This document shows positions 46,001 through 57,591 of a stretch of 64,000 nucleotides of DNA, piece after piece. The DNA comes from Dactylis glomerata (lineage: Eukaryota; Streptophyta; Magnoliopsida; Poales; Poaceae). Below the pieces are notes generated by a model. The model worked only from the letters and a program-made list of their open reading frames with translations, was not told the origin of the DNA and searched no databases. The translations under genes were made by a program, and so were the position numbers. Location of the stretch: positions 17,179,952-17,243,951 of the forward strand of contig QXEO01000247.1 in the NCBI GenBank assembly GCA_007115705.1, read 5' to 3'. Positions within the stretch are counted from its first letter, which is position 1, and each line of letters begins with the position of its first letter.

Positions 46001-49000
46001 GGGGATGAACTACTCCCTCCTCATCATAGGAGACGGCAAGGTTGATGGAGATGGCGGTGAGGTCGATGAAGACGGCAGAGACGGCGATGGAGACCGATGG
46101 AGATGGCTCCGGGGGCACTTCCCCATCCCGGCAGGGTGCCGGAACAGAGACTTCTGTCCCCCGAAATTCGTCGGTGGCGGCGGCGGAGCTACGGAACTCT
46201 TTCTGGAAATCTGATCGGGCGGTTAGGTTTTTCCGTCCCGAGGCTTCTTATAGGCGAAGGGGCGATGTCAGAGGGCTGCCAGGGCTTCCTCACACAGGGG
46301 TGGCGCGGCCAGGGCCTGGGCCGCGCCAGCCCCTTGTGAGGGAGGCTTCTGGCCCCTCTCCTTCCTCTCTTCGGATGTTTGGATGCTCCCGGGAAAAATA
46401 AGACTTCTGGCTTTTGTTTCGTCCAATTCCGAGAATATTTCCTGTGTATCACTTCTGAAACCAAAAACAGCAGAAAACAGGGAACAGGCACTGTGGCACT
46501 TCGTTAATAGGTTAGTTCCGGAAAGCGTATAAAAATGCCACTAAGTGTAACGAAACAATAGGCAAATGGTGTAAAAACAAGCATGGAGCATCAAAAATTA
46601 TAGATACGTTTGAGACGTATCATACCTCTTTCAGAAATTTTATGTCCAAGGACAATTCCTTCATTTTCCATAAAGTGGCATTTCTCCCAGTTAAGAACAA
46701 GGTTAGTTTCTTCACATCTCTGCAAAACTTTATCAAGGTTGTGCAAACAATTATCTAAAAAGTTCTATAAACGGAGAAATCGTCCATGAAGACCTCCACA
46801 ATTTTTTCACAAAAGCCATGAAAAATAGCAGATATGCATCTTTGAAAAGTAGCAGGAGCATTGCATAAACCAAAAGGCATACGTCTATAAGCATAAGTTC
46901 CATAAGGACAAGTAAAAGTGGTTTTCTCTTGATCATCCTTCTTAACAGCAATTTGAGAAAAACCAGAATAACCATCAAGGAAACAAAAATGAGTCTTCTT
47001 AGACAACCTTTCTAACACTGATCTATAAACGGTAAAGGATAGTGATCCTTCTTAGTAACTTTGTTTACCTTCCTATAATCAATGCACATCCTATAACCAA
47101 CAACTACCCTTTGAGGAATAAGCTCGTTATTCTCATTAGGCACCACAGTCATACCTCCTTTCTTAGGAACACAATGAACAGGACTAACCCATCTACTATC
47201 AGCAATAGGATAAATAATACCAGCATCAAGGAGTTTTAATACCTTATTTCTTACCACATCCTTCATCTTGGGAATTAGGCGGCGTTGATGCTCCACGACT
47301 GGCTTCGCATCTTTCTCCATATTAATTGCATGCTGACATAGAGTAGGAGAAATCCCTTTTAAATCATCAAGAGTATATCCCATAGCTCCTCGGTGTTTCC
47401 TCAATATCTCCAATAATCTTTCTTCTTCCTTTCCTGAAAGTTTAGAGCTAATAATAACAGGATATATTTTCTTATCATCTATATAAGCATATTTAAGATT
47501 ATCAGGCAAAGGCTTTAATTCAAAAATAGGATCTTCCTTAGGCGGCAAAGTGGTACCAAGATCCTCCACAGGTAGATTATGCATGAGTAATGGTGGTTGA
47601 CGAAGAAGAATGTCGTCAATCTCTTCTCTTTCCTTGCTAAAAACATCACTTTTGTGATCTTTCATGAATTGCTGCAAGGCATTATTAGGAGCAAGAGCAA
47701 TAGAAGGAAGCTGCTCAACTCGAAAATTTTCATTAGGCGTGTCATTCTCATAAGAAGTATTAGCAAACTTGGAAAAATTAAACTCATAAGACTCTCCATT
47801 AAACTTAGTAAAAAAATTCTCTTTCTTACAATCTATCACGGCGCCACAAGTGTTTAAAAATGGTCTACCAAAAATAATAGGGCAAGTTTTACTAGACTCC
47901 TTACCAAGTACTAGAAAATCAGTGGGGTATTTAGTCTTACCGCATAGAACTTCCACATCTCGAACAATACCAAGAGGCCAAACAGTCTCTCGGTTAGCAA
48001 GCTGAACTACCACATCAATATCTTCAAGTTCACAAGCGCCAATCTCATGCATGATTTCTTTGTAAAGCTCCAAAGGAATAGCACTTGCACTAGCACCAAT
48101 ATCACATAAACCATAATAGTAATGATCTCCAATCCTGACAGAAATAACAGGAACACTTGCTTTCCTATGCTTTTTAGGATGTGAGAGAATGTTAGAAGCA
48201 TCTTTACAAAAAAGAATATATTCATCTCCTACATCTTTAGTAACAAGATCCTTCAATATAGCAACAGGAGACTTAATAGTAATTTGCTCATCAGGCTCTG
48301 CAGCTTTCTTAGTACTTTTATTAGACACACTTACCAAAGTAGAATACTTCTTTACCTTCACAGGGAAAGGTGTCTTCTCAAAATAAGGTTCAGGCACAAT
48401 GCTGTCAATAGTACAAACTTCAGTAGCTGCAGCAGGTATATGACTAATAGAGTCTTTATAATGCACATGATATTTGTTCCAATCTTTCTTTGGAACATCA
48501 ATATAAGAGGCAAAAGCCTTAAGACAGTTAGCAAGTATTTGTGAATCAAGACCATAAGCAGTGCTAACACTATGAAAGTCATCGGTTCCCATAAAAGATT
48601 TAATGCATTCATAATCATAGTTTATACCTGACTTCCTACCTTTGTCGTTTTCCCATCCTTCAGCATTTTCTTGTATACGGTCAAGAAGTTTCCACTTAGC
48701 ATCTTCTTTCATATGAGTAAATGATCCGAAGCAAGAAGCATCCAAATAATCCTTATCAGGAAGAGTAAGCCGCGCATAAAAATTATCAATAACAATATTA
48801 TTGGGGAGCTCATGAATGGGGCATTTGAGCATTAGTAACTTCAATCTCCCCCACTCTTGGGCAATACTCTCTCCATCATGAGGCCAAAAATTATATATCC
48901 GATTACGGTCTTTATGAATTTCACTTGGAGGATAAAACTTGGAATAAAAGAGAGGCACAATATCCTCCCATGCCATAGATGGACCATCTTGGAGTAGTCG

Positions 49001-49297
49001 ATACCACTCTTCAGCTCTGCCTTTCAATGATAAAGAGAATAATTTCTTCTTGACCTGGCTTGGTGAAATACCTGCACATCTAAACAACTCACATAATTTA
49101 TATATAAATAATAAGTGATCACCCGGATGGACAGTTCCATCTCCTGAATAGCAGTTATCCATAATACGCCCAACAATTTTCATAGGTATTTTAAAAGGAT
49201 CAATTTCAGCAAGCGGTGGTGGTGGTGGTTCCTCCGCATGTGCAGCAGTAGTATTAGAAGTGTTTCCAAATAGGAAACCAAATGGAGAGTTCTCCAT
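43028..49297 (-). pseudogene. Gag-Pol of element 4 (Athila lineage), broken
   Basis: The start Met at 49297 (MENSPFGFLFG) follows the leader. Gag core: LSLKGRAEEWYRLL, YPPSEIHKDRNRI, HELPNNIVIDNFYARL. The protease has CDIGASASAIP (active-site D-x-G-A) and PIIFGRPFLNTCGAVID. RT follows with YRKVNKVTKKDHYPLPFID, then FCFLDGYSGF and FMDD catalytic residues. RNase H has MCDASDFAVGAVLGQ and TTEKEF. Integrase has a zinc finger (GGHHAGDRT... CD), VVVDYVTKWVEA, TDGGSHF and SGQVELSNREIKS (D, D, E). Breaks: frameshifts near 47015 and 46765, a solo LTR at 45084-46622, TAA replacing CAA at 44837-44839, and TAA replacing GAA at 44048-44050. The element cannot make its own enzymes now. Confidence 0.9.
45084..46622 (-). 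mobile_element. Solo LTR, family C gypsy, 1539 bp, target duplication TACCT
   Basis: TACCT flanks it at 45079-45083 and 46623-46627. Removing it restores the RT reading ISERGIEVDRAKVEA seen in element 5. The reverse complement starts TGATACGTCTCAAACGTATC, like family A, but its 3' half is different and ends GTAGACATCA. GC palindrome arms lie at 46302-46310 and 46319-46327, and the TATA box (coding CTATAAG) at 46247-46253. It contains tandem-like repeats (CCAAGTACCA...CACTGTCA at 45670 and 45797). Confidence 0.92.
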
Positions 49298-49388
49298 AAC
49301 AGAGTAAAGCAAAAATAAAAGACAAAATAAAAACAATACTCACAGCGACGGTTACCTTTACCAATTCCACTCTTCAATAGCGCTACAC

Positions 49389-49406
49389 TCCCCGGCAACG
49401 GCGCCA
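49389..49406 (-). other. Primer binding site of element 4, tRNA-Asp type
   Basis: The plus strand reads TCCCCGGCAACGGCGCCA, a perfect match to the tRNA-Asp 3' end. It lies 11 bp from the LTR boundary at 49418. Confidence 0.88.
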
Positions 49407-49417
49407 GAAAATAGTCT

Positions 49418-50902
49418 TGATGACCCACAAGTATAGGGGGTGTATTGTAGTACTTTCGATAAATAAGAGTGTCGAACCCAACGAGGAGCAGAAGGTGTTG
49501 ATGAGCAGTTTTGATCAAGAAATCATTGTAAATACTAGCAAACAGGTTTTCAGGGGTATTTGGTAATACGAGTAAATAATGTGCGAGTAAATAAAAGACG
49601 GTAGTAATAATTGCAGCAAGTGGCCCAATCCTTTCTTCAGCAAAGGACAAGCCGGTTGTGTACTTATAATAATCAAACGTTCTCGAGGACACACGGGAGT
49701 TTTCTGTCAAGAGCTTTCGCTTCATAAAGCCAATAGTATTTATTGGTTTGATAGGTGTTATGGGGGTGAACCTGTGATAAATACACACTTGTGATTATAC
49801 CCCTTGCAAGCATCCGCAAATACAAGAAAGTAATTAAGATAAATCTAACCACAACCTTAAACTCTAAGATCCTACGCTCCCAGGTGCAATGGTTTTCCAA
49901 CGGAGGTTTAGGTTTCTGTCACTCCAGCAACCCCACAATCGGTAGCCAAATACACAATGCATCTCACTAGGCCCATAAATGGTGAAGTATCATGTAGTCG
50001 ACGTTCACATGACACCACTAGTGAAATAGCACCACAACAATATCAAACCATTAAATATTTCTCAACAATAATTCACTACTAACATCTTGAATTCTCCCAT
50101 GTCCTCAAGAACTAAACAAAATACTCGCAAGACATCATATGGATCATGATCAGAGGTGAAATAATGGTAAATAACAATCTGAACATAAACCTTAACTCAA
50201 TGGTTCCACTCAATAGCATCAACTACAAGAGTAATCAACACCGGGAAAGTTTCCCCTATGAATATAACAAGATCCAACTCAAGATGTTACAGCGGGATGG
50301 TGTGGTGATGGTGAAGATGAAGGTGCTGGTGATGGAGATGATGACGATGATGATCCCGATGAAGTCCAGTGCGATGGTGATGACAATGGCGATGATCTCC
50401 CCTCTCCAGGAAGGAACTTCCCCGGCAGATTTCTCCCTGCCAGAGAGCTTTCTCTCTCTGGTGTTCTCCGCCCCGCAGAGGCGGCTGTGTCTAACTCTGA
50501 GCCCCTCTTGACTTAGGTTTTTGGGGACGATGATGTACACGAAGGGGCGAGGCCAGAAGTGGGCCAGGACCACCTCACACAGGGCTGGCATGGCCAGGGG
50601 GCTGGCCACGCCACCCTGGCATGTGGGGCCCCTGGCTCCTCTCGACTCCTCCTTCTGGCTTCCTGAGTCTTCTGGGAAAATATAATTTCTGGGTATTTTT
50701 ATGGAATTTTCCTGATCTTCAAAATATGGTCCCTTGATGGTCCTTTTTCCAGCAGAACCCTGACTCCGGTAGCAACTCCTCCGATGATCATCAAACATGT
50801 GAAAACAAAGGAAATAACATAAGTATCAACTCTAAATATGAAATATATTAATGAATAATAGTAAATTATGATACAAAATAGTGATGCAAATTGGACGTAT
50901 CA
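49418..50902 (-). repeat. 5' LTR of element 4 (1485 bp)
   Basis: The plus strand runs from TGATGACCCACAAG to GGACGTATCA. Relative to its partner and to element 5 it has a 22-bp deletion after CCTGTG near 49774. In the GC palindrome (50586-50612) CGCGG has become CATGG, two CpG transitions. Confidence 0.9.
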
Positions 50903-51340
50903 ATTACCTTCTTGTATTTGCGGATGCTTGCAAGGGGTATAATCACAAGTGTGTATTTATCCTAGTAAGGGTAGTGCGCTAGCACAGGTTCACCCCCATA
51001 ACACCTATCAAACCAATAAAGACTATTGGCTTTATGAAGCGAAAGCTCTTGACAAAAACTCCCGTGTGTCCTCGTGAACATTTGGTTATTATAAGTACAC
51101 AACCTTCTTATCCATTGCTGAAGAAAGGATTAGGCCACTTGCTGCAATTGTTACTACTATCTTTTACTTACTCGCACTTTATTTACTCGTATTACCAAAT
51201 ACCCCTGAAAACCTGTTTGCTAGTATTTACAGTGATTCCTTGATCAAAACCGCTCATCAACACCTTCTGCTCCTCGTTGGGTTTGACACTCTTATTTATC
51301 TAAAGTACGACGATACACCCCCTATACTTGTGGGTCATCA
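50903..51340 (+). repeat. 5' LTR of element 5, second part
   Basis: It resumes at ATTACCTTCTTG, directly continuing 30357, and ends TGGGTCATCA. It keeps the 22-bp segment lost from the 5' LTR of element 4. Confidence 0.9.
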
Positions 51341-51351
51341 AGACTATTTTC

Positions 51352-51369
51352 TGGAGCCGTTGCTGGGGA
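51352..51369 (+). other. Primer binding site of element 5, tRNA-Asp type
   Basis: TGGAGCCGTTGCTGGGGA differs at two positions from the perfect tRNA-Asp complement seen in element 4. Confidence 0.85.
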
Positions 51370-51460
51370 GTATAGCGCTATTGAAGAGTGGAATTGGTAA
51401 AGGTAACCGTCGCTGTGAGTATTGTTTTTATTTTGTCTTTTATTTTTATTTTACTCTGCT

Positions 51461-54400
51461 ATGGAGAACTCTCTATTTGGTTTCCTATTTGGAAACACAT
51501 CTACTACTACTGCTACACATGTGGATGAACCACCACCGCCACCACCTGCTGAAATTGATCCTTTTAAAATACCTATGAAAATTGTTGGGCGTATTATGGA
51601 TAACTGCTATTCAGGAGATGGAACTGTCCATCCGGGTGATCACTTATTATTTATACATGAATTATGCGAGTTGTTCAGATGTGCAGGTATTTCACCAAGT
51701 CAGGTCAAGAAGAAATTATTCTCTTTATCATTGAAAGGCAGAGCTGAAGAGTGGTATCGACTACTCCAAGATGGTCCATCTATGGCATGGGAGGATATTG
51801 TACCTCTCTTTTATTCCAAGTTTTATCCTCCAAGTGAAATTCATAAAGACCGTAACCGGATATATAATTTTTGGCCTCATGATGGAGAGAGTATTGCCCA
51901 AGCGTGGGAGAGATTGAAGTTACTAATGCTCAAATGCCCCATTCATGAGCTCCCCAATAATATTGTTATTGATAATTTTTATGCGCGGCTTACTCTTCCT
52001 GATAAGGATTATTTGGATGCTTCTTGCTTTGGATCATTTACTCATATGAAAGAAGATGCTAAGTGGAAACTTCTTGACCGTATACAAGAGAATGCTGAAG
52101 GTTGGGAAAACGACAAAGGTAGGAAGTCAGGTATAAACTATGATTATGAATGCATTAAATCTTTTATGGGAACCGATGACTTTCATAGTGTTAGCACTGC
52201 TTATGGTCTTGATTCACAAATACTTGCTAATTGTCTTAAGGCTTTTGCCTCTTATCTTGATGTTCCAAAGAAAGATTGGAATAAAAATCATGCGCCTTAT
52301 AAAGATTCTATTAGTCATTTACCTGCTGCAGCTACTGAAGTTTGTACTGTTGATAGCATTGTGCCTGAACCTTATTTTGAGAAGACACCTTTCCCTGCTA
52401 AGGTAAAGAAGTATTCTACTTTGGTAAATGTGTCTAATAAGAGTACTAAGAAAGCTGCAGAACCTGATGAGCAAATTACTATTAAGTCTCCTGTAGCTAT
52501 ATTGAAGGATCTTGTTACTAAAGATGTAGGGGATGAATATATTCTTTTTGGTGAAGATGCTTCTAACATTCTCTCACATCCTAAAAAGCATAGGAAAACA
52601 AGTGTTCCTGTTATTTCTGTCAGGATTGGAGATCATTGCTATTATGGTTTATGTGATATTGGTGCCAGTGCAAGTGCTATTCCTTTAGAGCTTTACAAAG
52701 AAATTATGCATGAGATTGGCGCTTGTGAACTTGAAGATATTGATGTGGTTGTTCAGCTTGCTAACAGAGAGACTGTTTGGCCTCTTGGTATTGTTTGAGA
52801 TGTGGAAGTTCTTTGCGGTAAGACTAAATACCCCACTGATTTCCTAGTACTTGGTAAGGAGGCTAGTAAAACTTGTCCTATTATTTTTGGTAGACCATTT
52901 TTGAATACTTGTGGCACCGTGATAGATTGTAAGAAGGAGAATTTTTTTTACTAAGTTTAATGGAGAGTCTTATGAGTTTAATTTTTCCAAGTTTGCTAAG
53001 ACTTCTTTTGAAAATGACACGCCTAATGAAAATTTTCGAGTAGAACAACTTGCTTCTATTGCTCTTGCTCCTAATAATGCCTTGCAGCAATTCATGGAAG
53101 ATCATGAAAGTGATGTTTTTAGCAAGGAAAGAGAAGAGATTGACGATATTCTTCTTCGTCAACCACCATTAATCAAGCATAATCTACATGTGAAGGATCT
53201 TGGTACCACTTTGCCGCCTAAAGAAGATCCTGTTTTTGAATTAAAGCCTTTGCCTGATAATCTTAAATATGCTTATATAGATGATAAGAAAATATATCCT
53301 GTTATTATTAGCTCTAAACTTTTAGGAAAGGAGGAAGAAAGATTATTGGAGATACTGAGGAAACACCGAGGAGCTATGGGATATACTCTTGATGATTTAA
53401 AAGGGATTTCTCCCACTTTATGTTAGCATGCCATTAATATGGAGAAAGACGCGAAGCCAGTCGTGGAGCATCAACGCCGCCTAATTCTCAAAATGAAGGA
53501 TGTGGTAAGAAATGAGGTATTAAAACTTCTTGATGCTGGTATTATTTATCCTATTGCTGATAGTAGATGGGTTAGTCCTGTTTATTGTGTTCCTAAGAAA
53601 GAAGGTATGACTGTTGTGCCTAATGAGAATAACGAGCTTATTCCTCAAAGGGTAGTAGTTGGTTATAGAATATGCATTGATTATAGGAAGGTAAACAAAG
53701 TTACTAAGAAAGATCATTACCCTTTACCATTTATAGATCAAATGCTAGAAAGGTTGTCTAAGAAGACTCATTTTTGTTTCCTTGATGGTTATTCTGGTTT
53801 TTCTCAAATTGCTGTTAAAAAGGATGATCAAGAGAAAACCACTTTTACTTGTCCTTATGGAACTTATGCTTATAGACGTATGCCGTTTGGTTTATGCAAT
53901 GCTCCTGCTACTTTTCAAAGATGCATGTCTGCTATTTTTCATGGTTTTTGTGAAGAAATTGTGGAGGACTTCATGGACGATTTCTCCGTCTATGGAACTT
54001 CTTTTGATAATTGTTTGCACAACCTTGATAAAGTTTTGCAGAGGTGCGAAGAAACTAACCTTGTTCTTAATTGGGAGAAATGCCACTTTATGGTAAATGA
54101 AGGAATTGTCCTTAGACATAAAATTTCTGAAAGAGGTATTGAAGTTGACAGAGCAAAAGTGGAGGCAATTGGGAAAATGCCCTGTCCCAGAGATGTTAAA
54201 GGTATTCGTAGTATTCTTGGTCATGCTGGTTTCTATAGGAGGTTTATTAAAGATTTCTCTAAGATTTCAAAGCCTCTTACTAATCTTCTTCAAAAGGATG
54301 TACCATTTGTCTTTGATGATGATTGTAAGGAAGCTTTTGAAACTCTTAAGAAGGCTTTAACTACTGCTCCTATTGTTCAACCACCTGATTGGAATTTACC

Positions 54401-56188
54401 TTTTGAAATTATGTGTGATGCTAGTGATTTTGCTGTTGGTGCTGTTCTTGGACAGCGCGTTGATAATAAGTTGAATGTTATTCATTATGCTAGTAAGACT
54501 CTTGATGCTGCTCAAAAGAATTATGCTACTACTGAGAAAGAGTTTCTTGCTGTTGTTTTTGCATGTGATAAGTTTAGATCTTACATTGTTGATTCCAAAG
54601 TTACTATTCATACTGATCACACAGCTATTAGATATCTTATGACTAAGAAGGATGCTAAGCCTAGGCTTATTAGATGGGTGTTGCTTTTACAAGAGTTTGA
54701 TTTGCATATCGTAGATAGGAAAGGTGCTGAAAATCCTGTGGCTGACAACTTATCTAGATTGGAAAACATTTCTTTTGATCCTATTCCTGTTAATGATAGT
54801 TTTCCAAATGAACAGTTGGCTGCAATAAATGTAACTTTGCGAGACCTTCCTTGGTATGCTGATTATGCTAACTTTATTGTTTCCAAGTATTTGCCTCCAA
54901 CCTTTACAGCTCAGCAAAGAAGAAAATTCTTTTATGATTTGAGGCATTACTTTTGGGATGACCCACATTTATATAAAGAAGGAGTTGGTGGTATTATGCG
55001 AAGATGCGTACCAGAATATGAGCAACAAGAGATATTAAGGAAATGCCATAGCAGCGCCTATGGAGGGCATCATGCTGAGATAGAACCGCGCAGAGGGTTC
55101 TACAATCAGGTTTTTATTGGCCAACCCTCTTTAAAGATGCCAGAAGGTATGTTTTATCTTGCGATGAATGTCAAAGAGTTGGTAATATTTCTAGACACAA
55201 TGAAATGCCTATGAGTTACACTCTTGTTATTGAACCATTTGATTGTTGGGGATTTGACTTTTTGGGTCCTTTTCCTCCTTCAAAAGGCTATACCCATATA
55301 CTTGTTGTTGTTGATTATGTTACTAAATGGGTAGAAGCCATACCTACAAAGAGTGCCGATGGTAAGACCTCGTTAAAAATGCTCAAGGATATTATTTTTC
55401 CTAGGTTTGGTGTGCCTAGATATCTTATGACTGACGGGGGTTCTCATTTTATTCACGGTAGTTTTAGAAAAACTCTTGCTAAATATGATGTCAATCATAG
55501 AATTGCTTCTGCTTATCATCCCCAAACTAGTGGGCAGGTAGAGCTTTCAAATAGGGAGATCAAGTCTATCTTGCAGAAGACTGTCAATAGGTCTAGGAAA
55601 AACTGGGCTAGTAAGTTAAACGATGCTTTATGGGCTTATAGAACTGCTTATAAGAACCCCATGGGTATGTCTCCTTATAAGATGGTTTATGGAAAAGCGT
55701 GTCACTTGCCCTTAGAATTAGAACACAAAGCTTTTTGGGCAGTGAGAGAGCTTAATAGAGATTTTAAACTAGCTGGTAAGAAAAGGTTATTAGATTTGAG
55801 TTCTCTAGATGAGTGGAGAAACGAAGCTTATGAGAATGCCAGACTTTTCAAAGAGAAAGTCAAGCAATGGCATGATAAGAGAATTCTTAAGAGAGAGTTT
55901 CATGTTGGTGAGAAAGTTCTATTGTATAGGTCTCGTCTTAGATTTTTTGCAGGAAAATTACTTTCTAAATGGGAAGGACCATATGTTATTGTGGAAGTGT
56001 ACCGCTCAGGTGCTATTAAGATTGCTTCACTAAAGGATGACTCTACACAAGTGGTGAATGGGCAAAGACTCAAGCATTATATTTTTGGAGATTCTTATAA
56101 TAAAGAAGTTGATGTTATTGAAATAGTTTCTGCAGAAGAATTCATCCAAGACAAATTGCAGGTGCCTGCAGAGTTTGTTTTTGAATAG
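51461..56188 (+). pseudogene. Gag-Pol of element 5 (Athila lineage), four disabling mutations
   Basis: The start Met at 51461 (MENSLFGFLFG) was chosen by comparison with element 4. Gag runs to about residue 250. Protease has its catalytic Asp at residue 399 (codon 52655-52657, CDIGASAS). Breaks: TGA at 52796-52798 where element 4 has CGA, an extra T in the T run at 52942-52949, TAG at 53424-53426 where element 4 has CAG, and a 1-bp loss near 55076 where GGAGAT became GAGAT. Between the breaks the domains are well kept: RT catalytic FMDD (53970-53981), RNase H (MCDASDFAVGAVLGQ), and integrase from about 55078 with DYVTKWVEA, TDGGSHF and QVELSNREIKS. The final stop at 56186-56188 matches element 4. 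Two of the four breaks are C-to-T changes. Confidence 0.9.
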
Positions 56189-56332
56189 GTAATAGTTCTA
56201 GTCAGAGAAGTTTCGCAAAAAGCTCTTTCTTTAATATTTTTGCTGATTTTACTAAATATGAAAAATCACGAGACGAAAACGGGCAGGAAAAGGAGTCTGT
56301 GTGCTTCTCACACATAGGTGGTGCAGGCCCAC
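56189..56332 (+). other. Post-integrase leader of element 5, truncated in a GC hairpin
   Basis: This matches element 4 downstream of integrase, including TCACACATAGGTGG. It stops at GGCCCAC, the loop of the hairpin seen intact in element 4, where element 6 inserted. Candidate target duplication is CCCAC (56328-56332). Confidence 0.8.
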
Positions 56333-57440
56333 TGTAAGGGTAAATTGCCCCTAAGTGTGTTTTTGGTAATTAATGACAATCCCTATGGACTAATGTTTTC
56401 ATTGAGATTTTTATGAAGGAATTGTTCATAGGAATTGCTTGAAGTCCATGTGTTGGATTCAAGGCTTGGATGCCATGAAGATAAAGATATATCTTAAGTA
56501 TTGGCATCAAGATCATTGAATAGAAGAGATGAATCCAATATGATCAAGAAGAAGAAATAAGGATGTTGTTCTTGTGTAGAACTCAAGTATTCCATGCTCT
56601 AGCTTATGTGCTAAGCCAAGGAGTCTCAAGATCTTGAGAGTTTGGTTACATGAGAAGAATTCAAGTTATGGCTCTATGTCGAGGTCACGATGGTCTCATG
56701 AGTTGAGCCATGGTTGACCAAGACTTAGAGCATGCAATCAAATGAAGAATTCCCTATGCATCTTAAGAGAGATTCGATAGAGCATGAGTAGATACAAGGT
56801 TGACCAAGATGAAGAGAGAATAGTGGAATCAAGTATCTTCCCATGGGCTTACATCAAAAGAAGGATTCAATATGGCCCATGGGAGAATGAAATCAAATGA
56901 AGCTTCTTCATCAAGATCAAGCGGGATGCTCAAGGCAAAGGTATGTCCTTGCTAGGTTTTCCTTTTTCCGGTCTCAAGGTGTTTGTTGGGAGACCGGGTT
57001 ATAGGATAGATAGCCGCACTATCAAGAGGGGCTTTCGGTTGGGTAACTTGATCACATCGTCATAGGGAGATCAATCCTTTGCATACTTTGCATATGCCTT
57101 GTTTGTTGCTTCTTGGTGTTTCTCCATGTGAGGTTCTTGTGCTTGTTGCTAGCTTTCCAACAAGTCCAAGTTCATCGAAAACGGAATCCAAATGCATCGT
57201 CTATTGCGTTTTCGAGTTGAAGAGTTTTACCGGTTCTTCACTTTGGGAGGTTTCACACCTCTCCACATTTGGTATTTTTCCTCTTGACTTTTCTTGGTGT
57301 TTCTCTGCATAAAGTTGTAGTACTTTTTCTAAGCTTTTCAAAAAGTCCAAGTTTGCTAAAAACGGAGTTCGGATGCAAAAGTTATCGCGTTTTCCGTTTG
57401 AGTGTTTTTGCAGTTTTGCAAATCCGGAGTGAAATCCGGA

Positions 57441-57545
57441 GCTGCTCCGGGCTGCTCCGGGCTAAGCAGTGGCCGGGTACTCGCTCTGGAGTATCGGCCG
57501 GAGCTGCTCCGGGCTCTGCTCCGGGCTGCTCCGGGCTGCTCCGGG
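57441..57545 (+). repeat. GCTCCGG repeat array in the copia LTR
   Basis: Six or more copies of GCTGCTCCGG or close variants, mixed with the inverted form CCGGAG, lie just upstream of the TATA-like box at 57582. The solo copia LTR has a different CCGG palindrome array at the equivalent place. Confidence 0.8.
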
Positions 57546-57583
57546 ATGACCAAAAAATCTCTGTAACGGGCAGTTTTGTTGCC

Positions 57584-57591
57584 CTATAAAA
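57584..57591 (+). promoter_or_regulatory. LTR TATA box of element 6
   Basis: CTATAAAA follows the CCGG-rich array and is followed by a CT-rich leader. A typical LTR promoter layout, inferred from sequence only. Confidence 0.55.

Larger units (their letters stand above)
30358..50902 (-). mobile_element. Element 4: family B Athila-type gypsy element, inserted in the LTR of element 5 and itself interrupted three times
   Basis: On the minus strand: 5' LTR (50902-49418), primer site, gag-pol (49297-43028), a coiled-coil ORF, a non-coding region, PPT and 3' LTR (40497-30358). The inserts are a copia solo LTR (31254-33167), element 3 (33472-40182) and a family C solo LTR (45084-46622). Removing them restores a collinear ~10.4-kb element closely matching element 5 in the opposite orientation. 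The right junction is clean (CGTATCA|ATTAC). The left junction has lost about 9 bp: one ATTAC target copy plus the first TGAT of the LTR. Confidence 0.9.
29302..56332 (+). mobile_element. Element 5: family B Athila-type gypsy element, full gag-pol, split by element 4 and cut by element 6
   Basis: Its own sequence comprises 29302-30357 and 50903-56332. The two LTR pieces join exactly (left ends TTTTA, right begins ATTAC; the undisturbed sister LTR reads TTAATTAC). After the 5' LTR come the primer site (51352-51369) and gag, protease, RT, RNase H and integrase frames with four disabling mutations. The 3' end is lost behind element 6. Candidate left target duplication is GTAGC (29297-29301). Confidence 0.9.

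Noticed and set aside
44597..48544. Plus-strand ORFs opposite the element 4 pol (and minus-strand ones opposite the element 5 pol)
   Set aside because: They are antisense shadows of the well-supported gag-pol frames.
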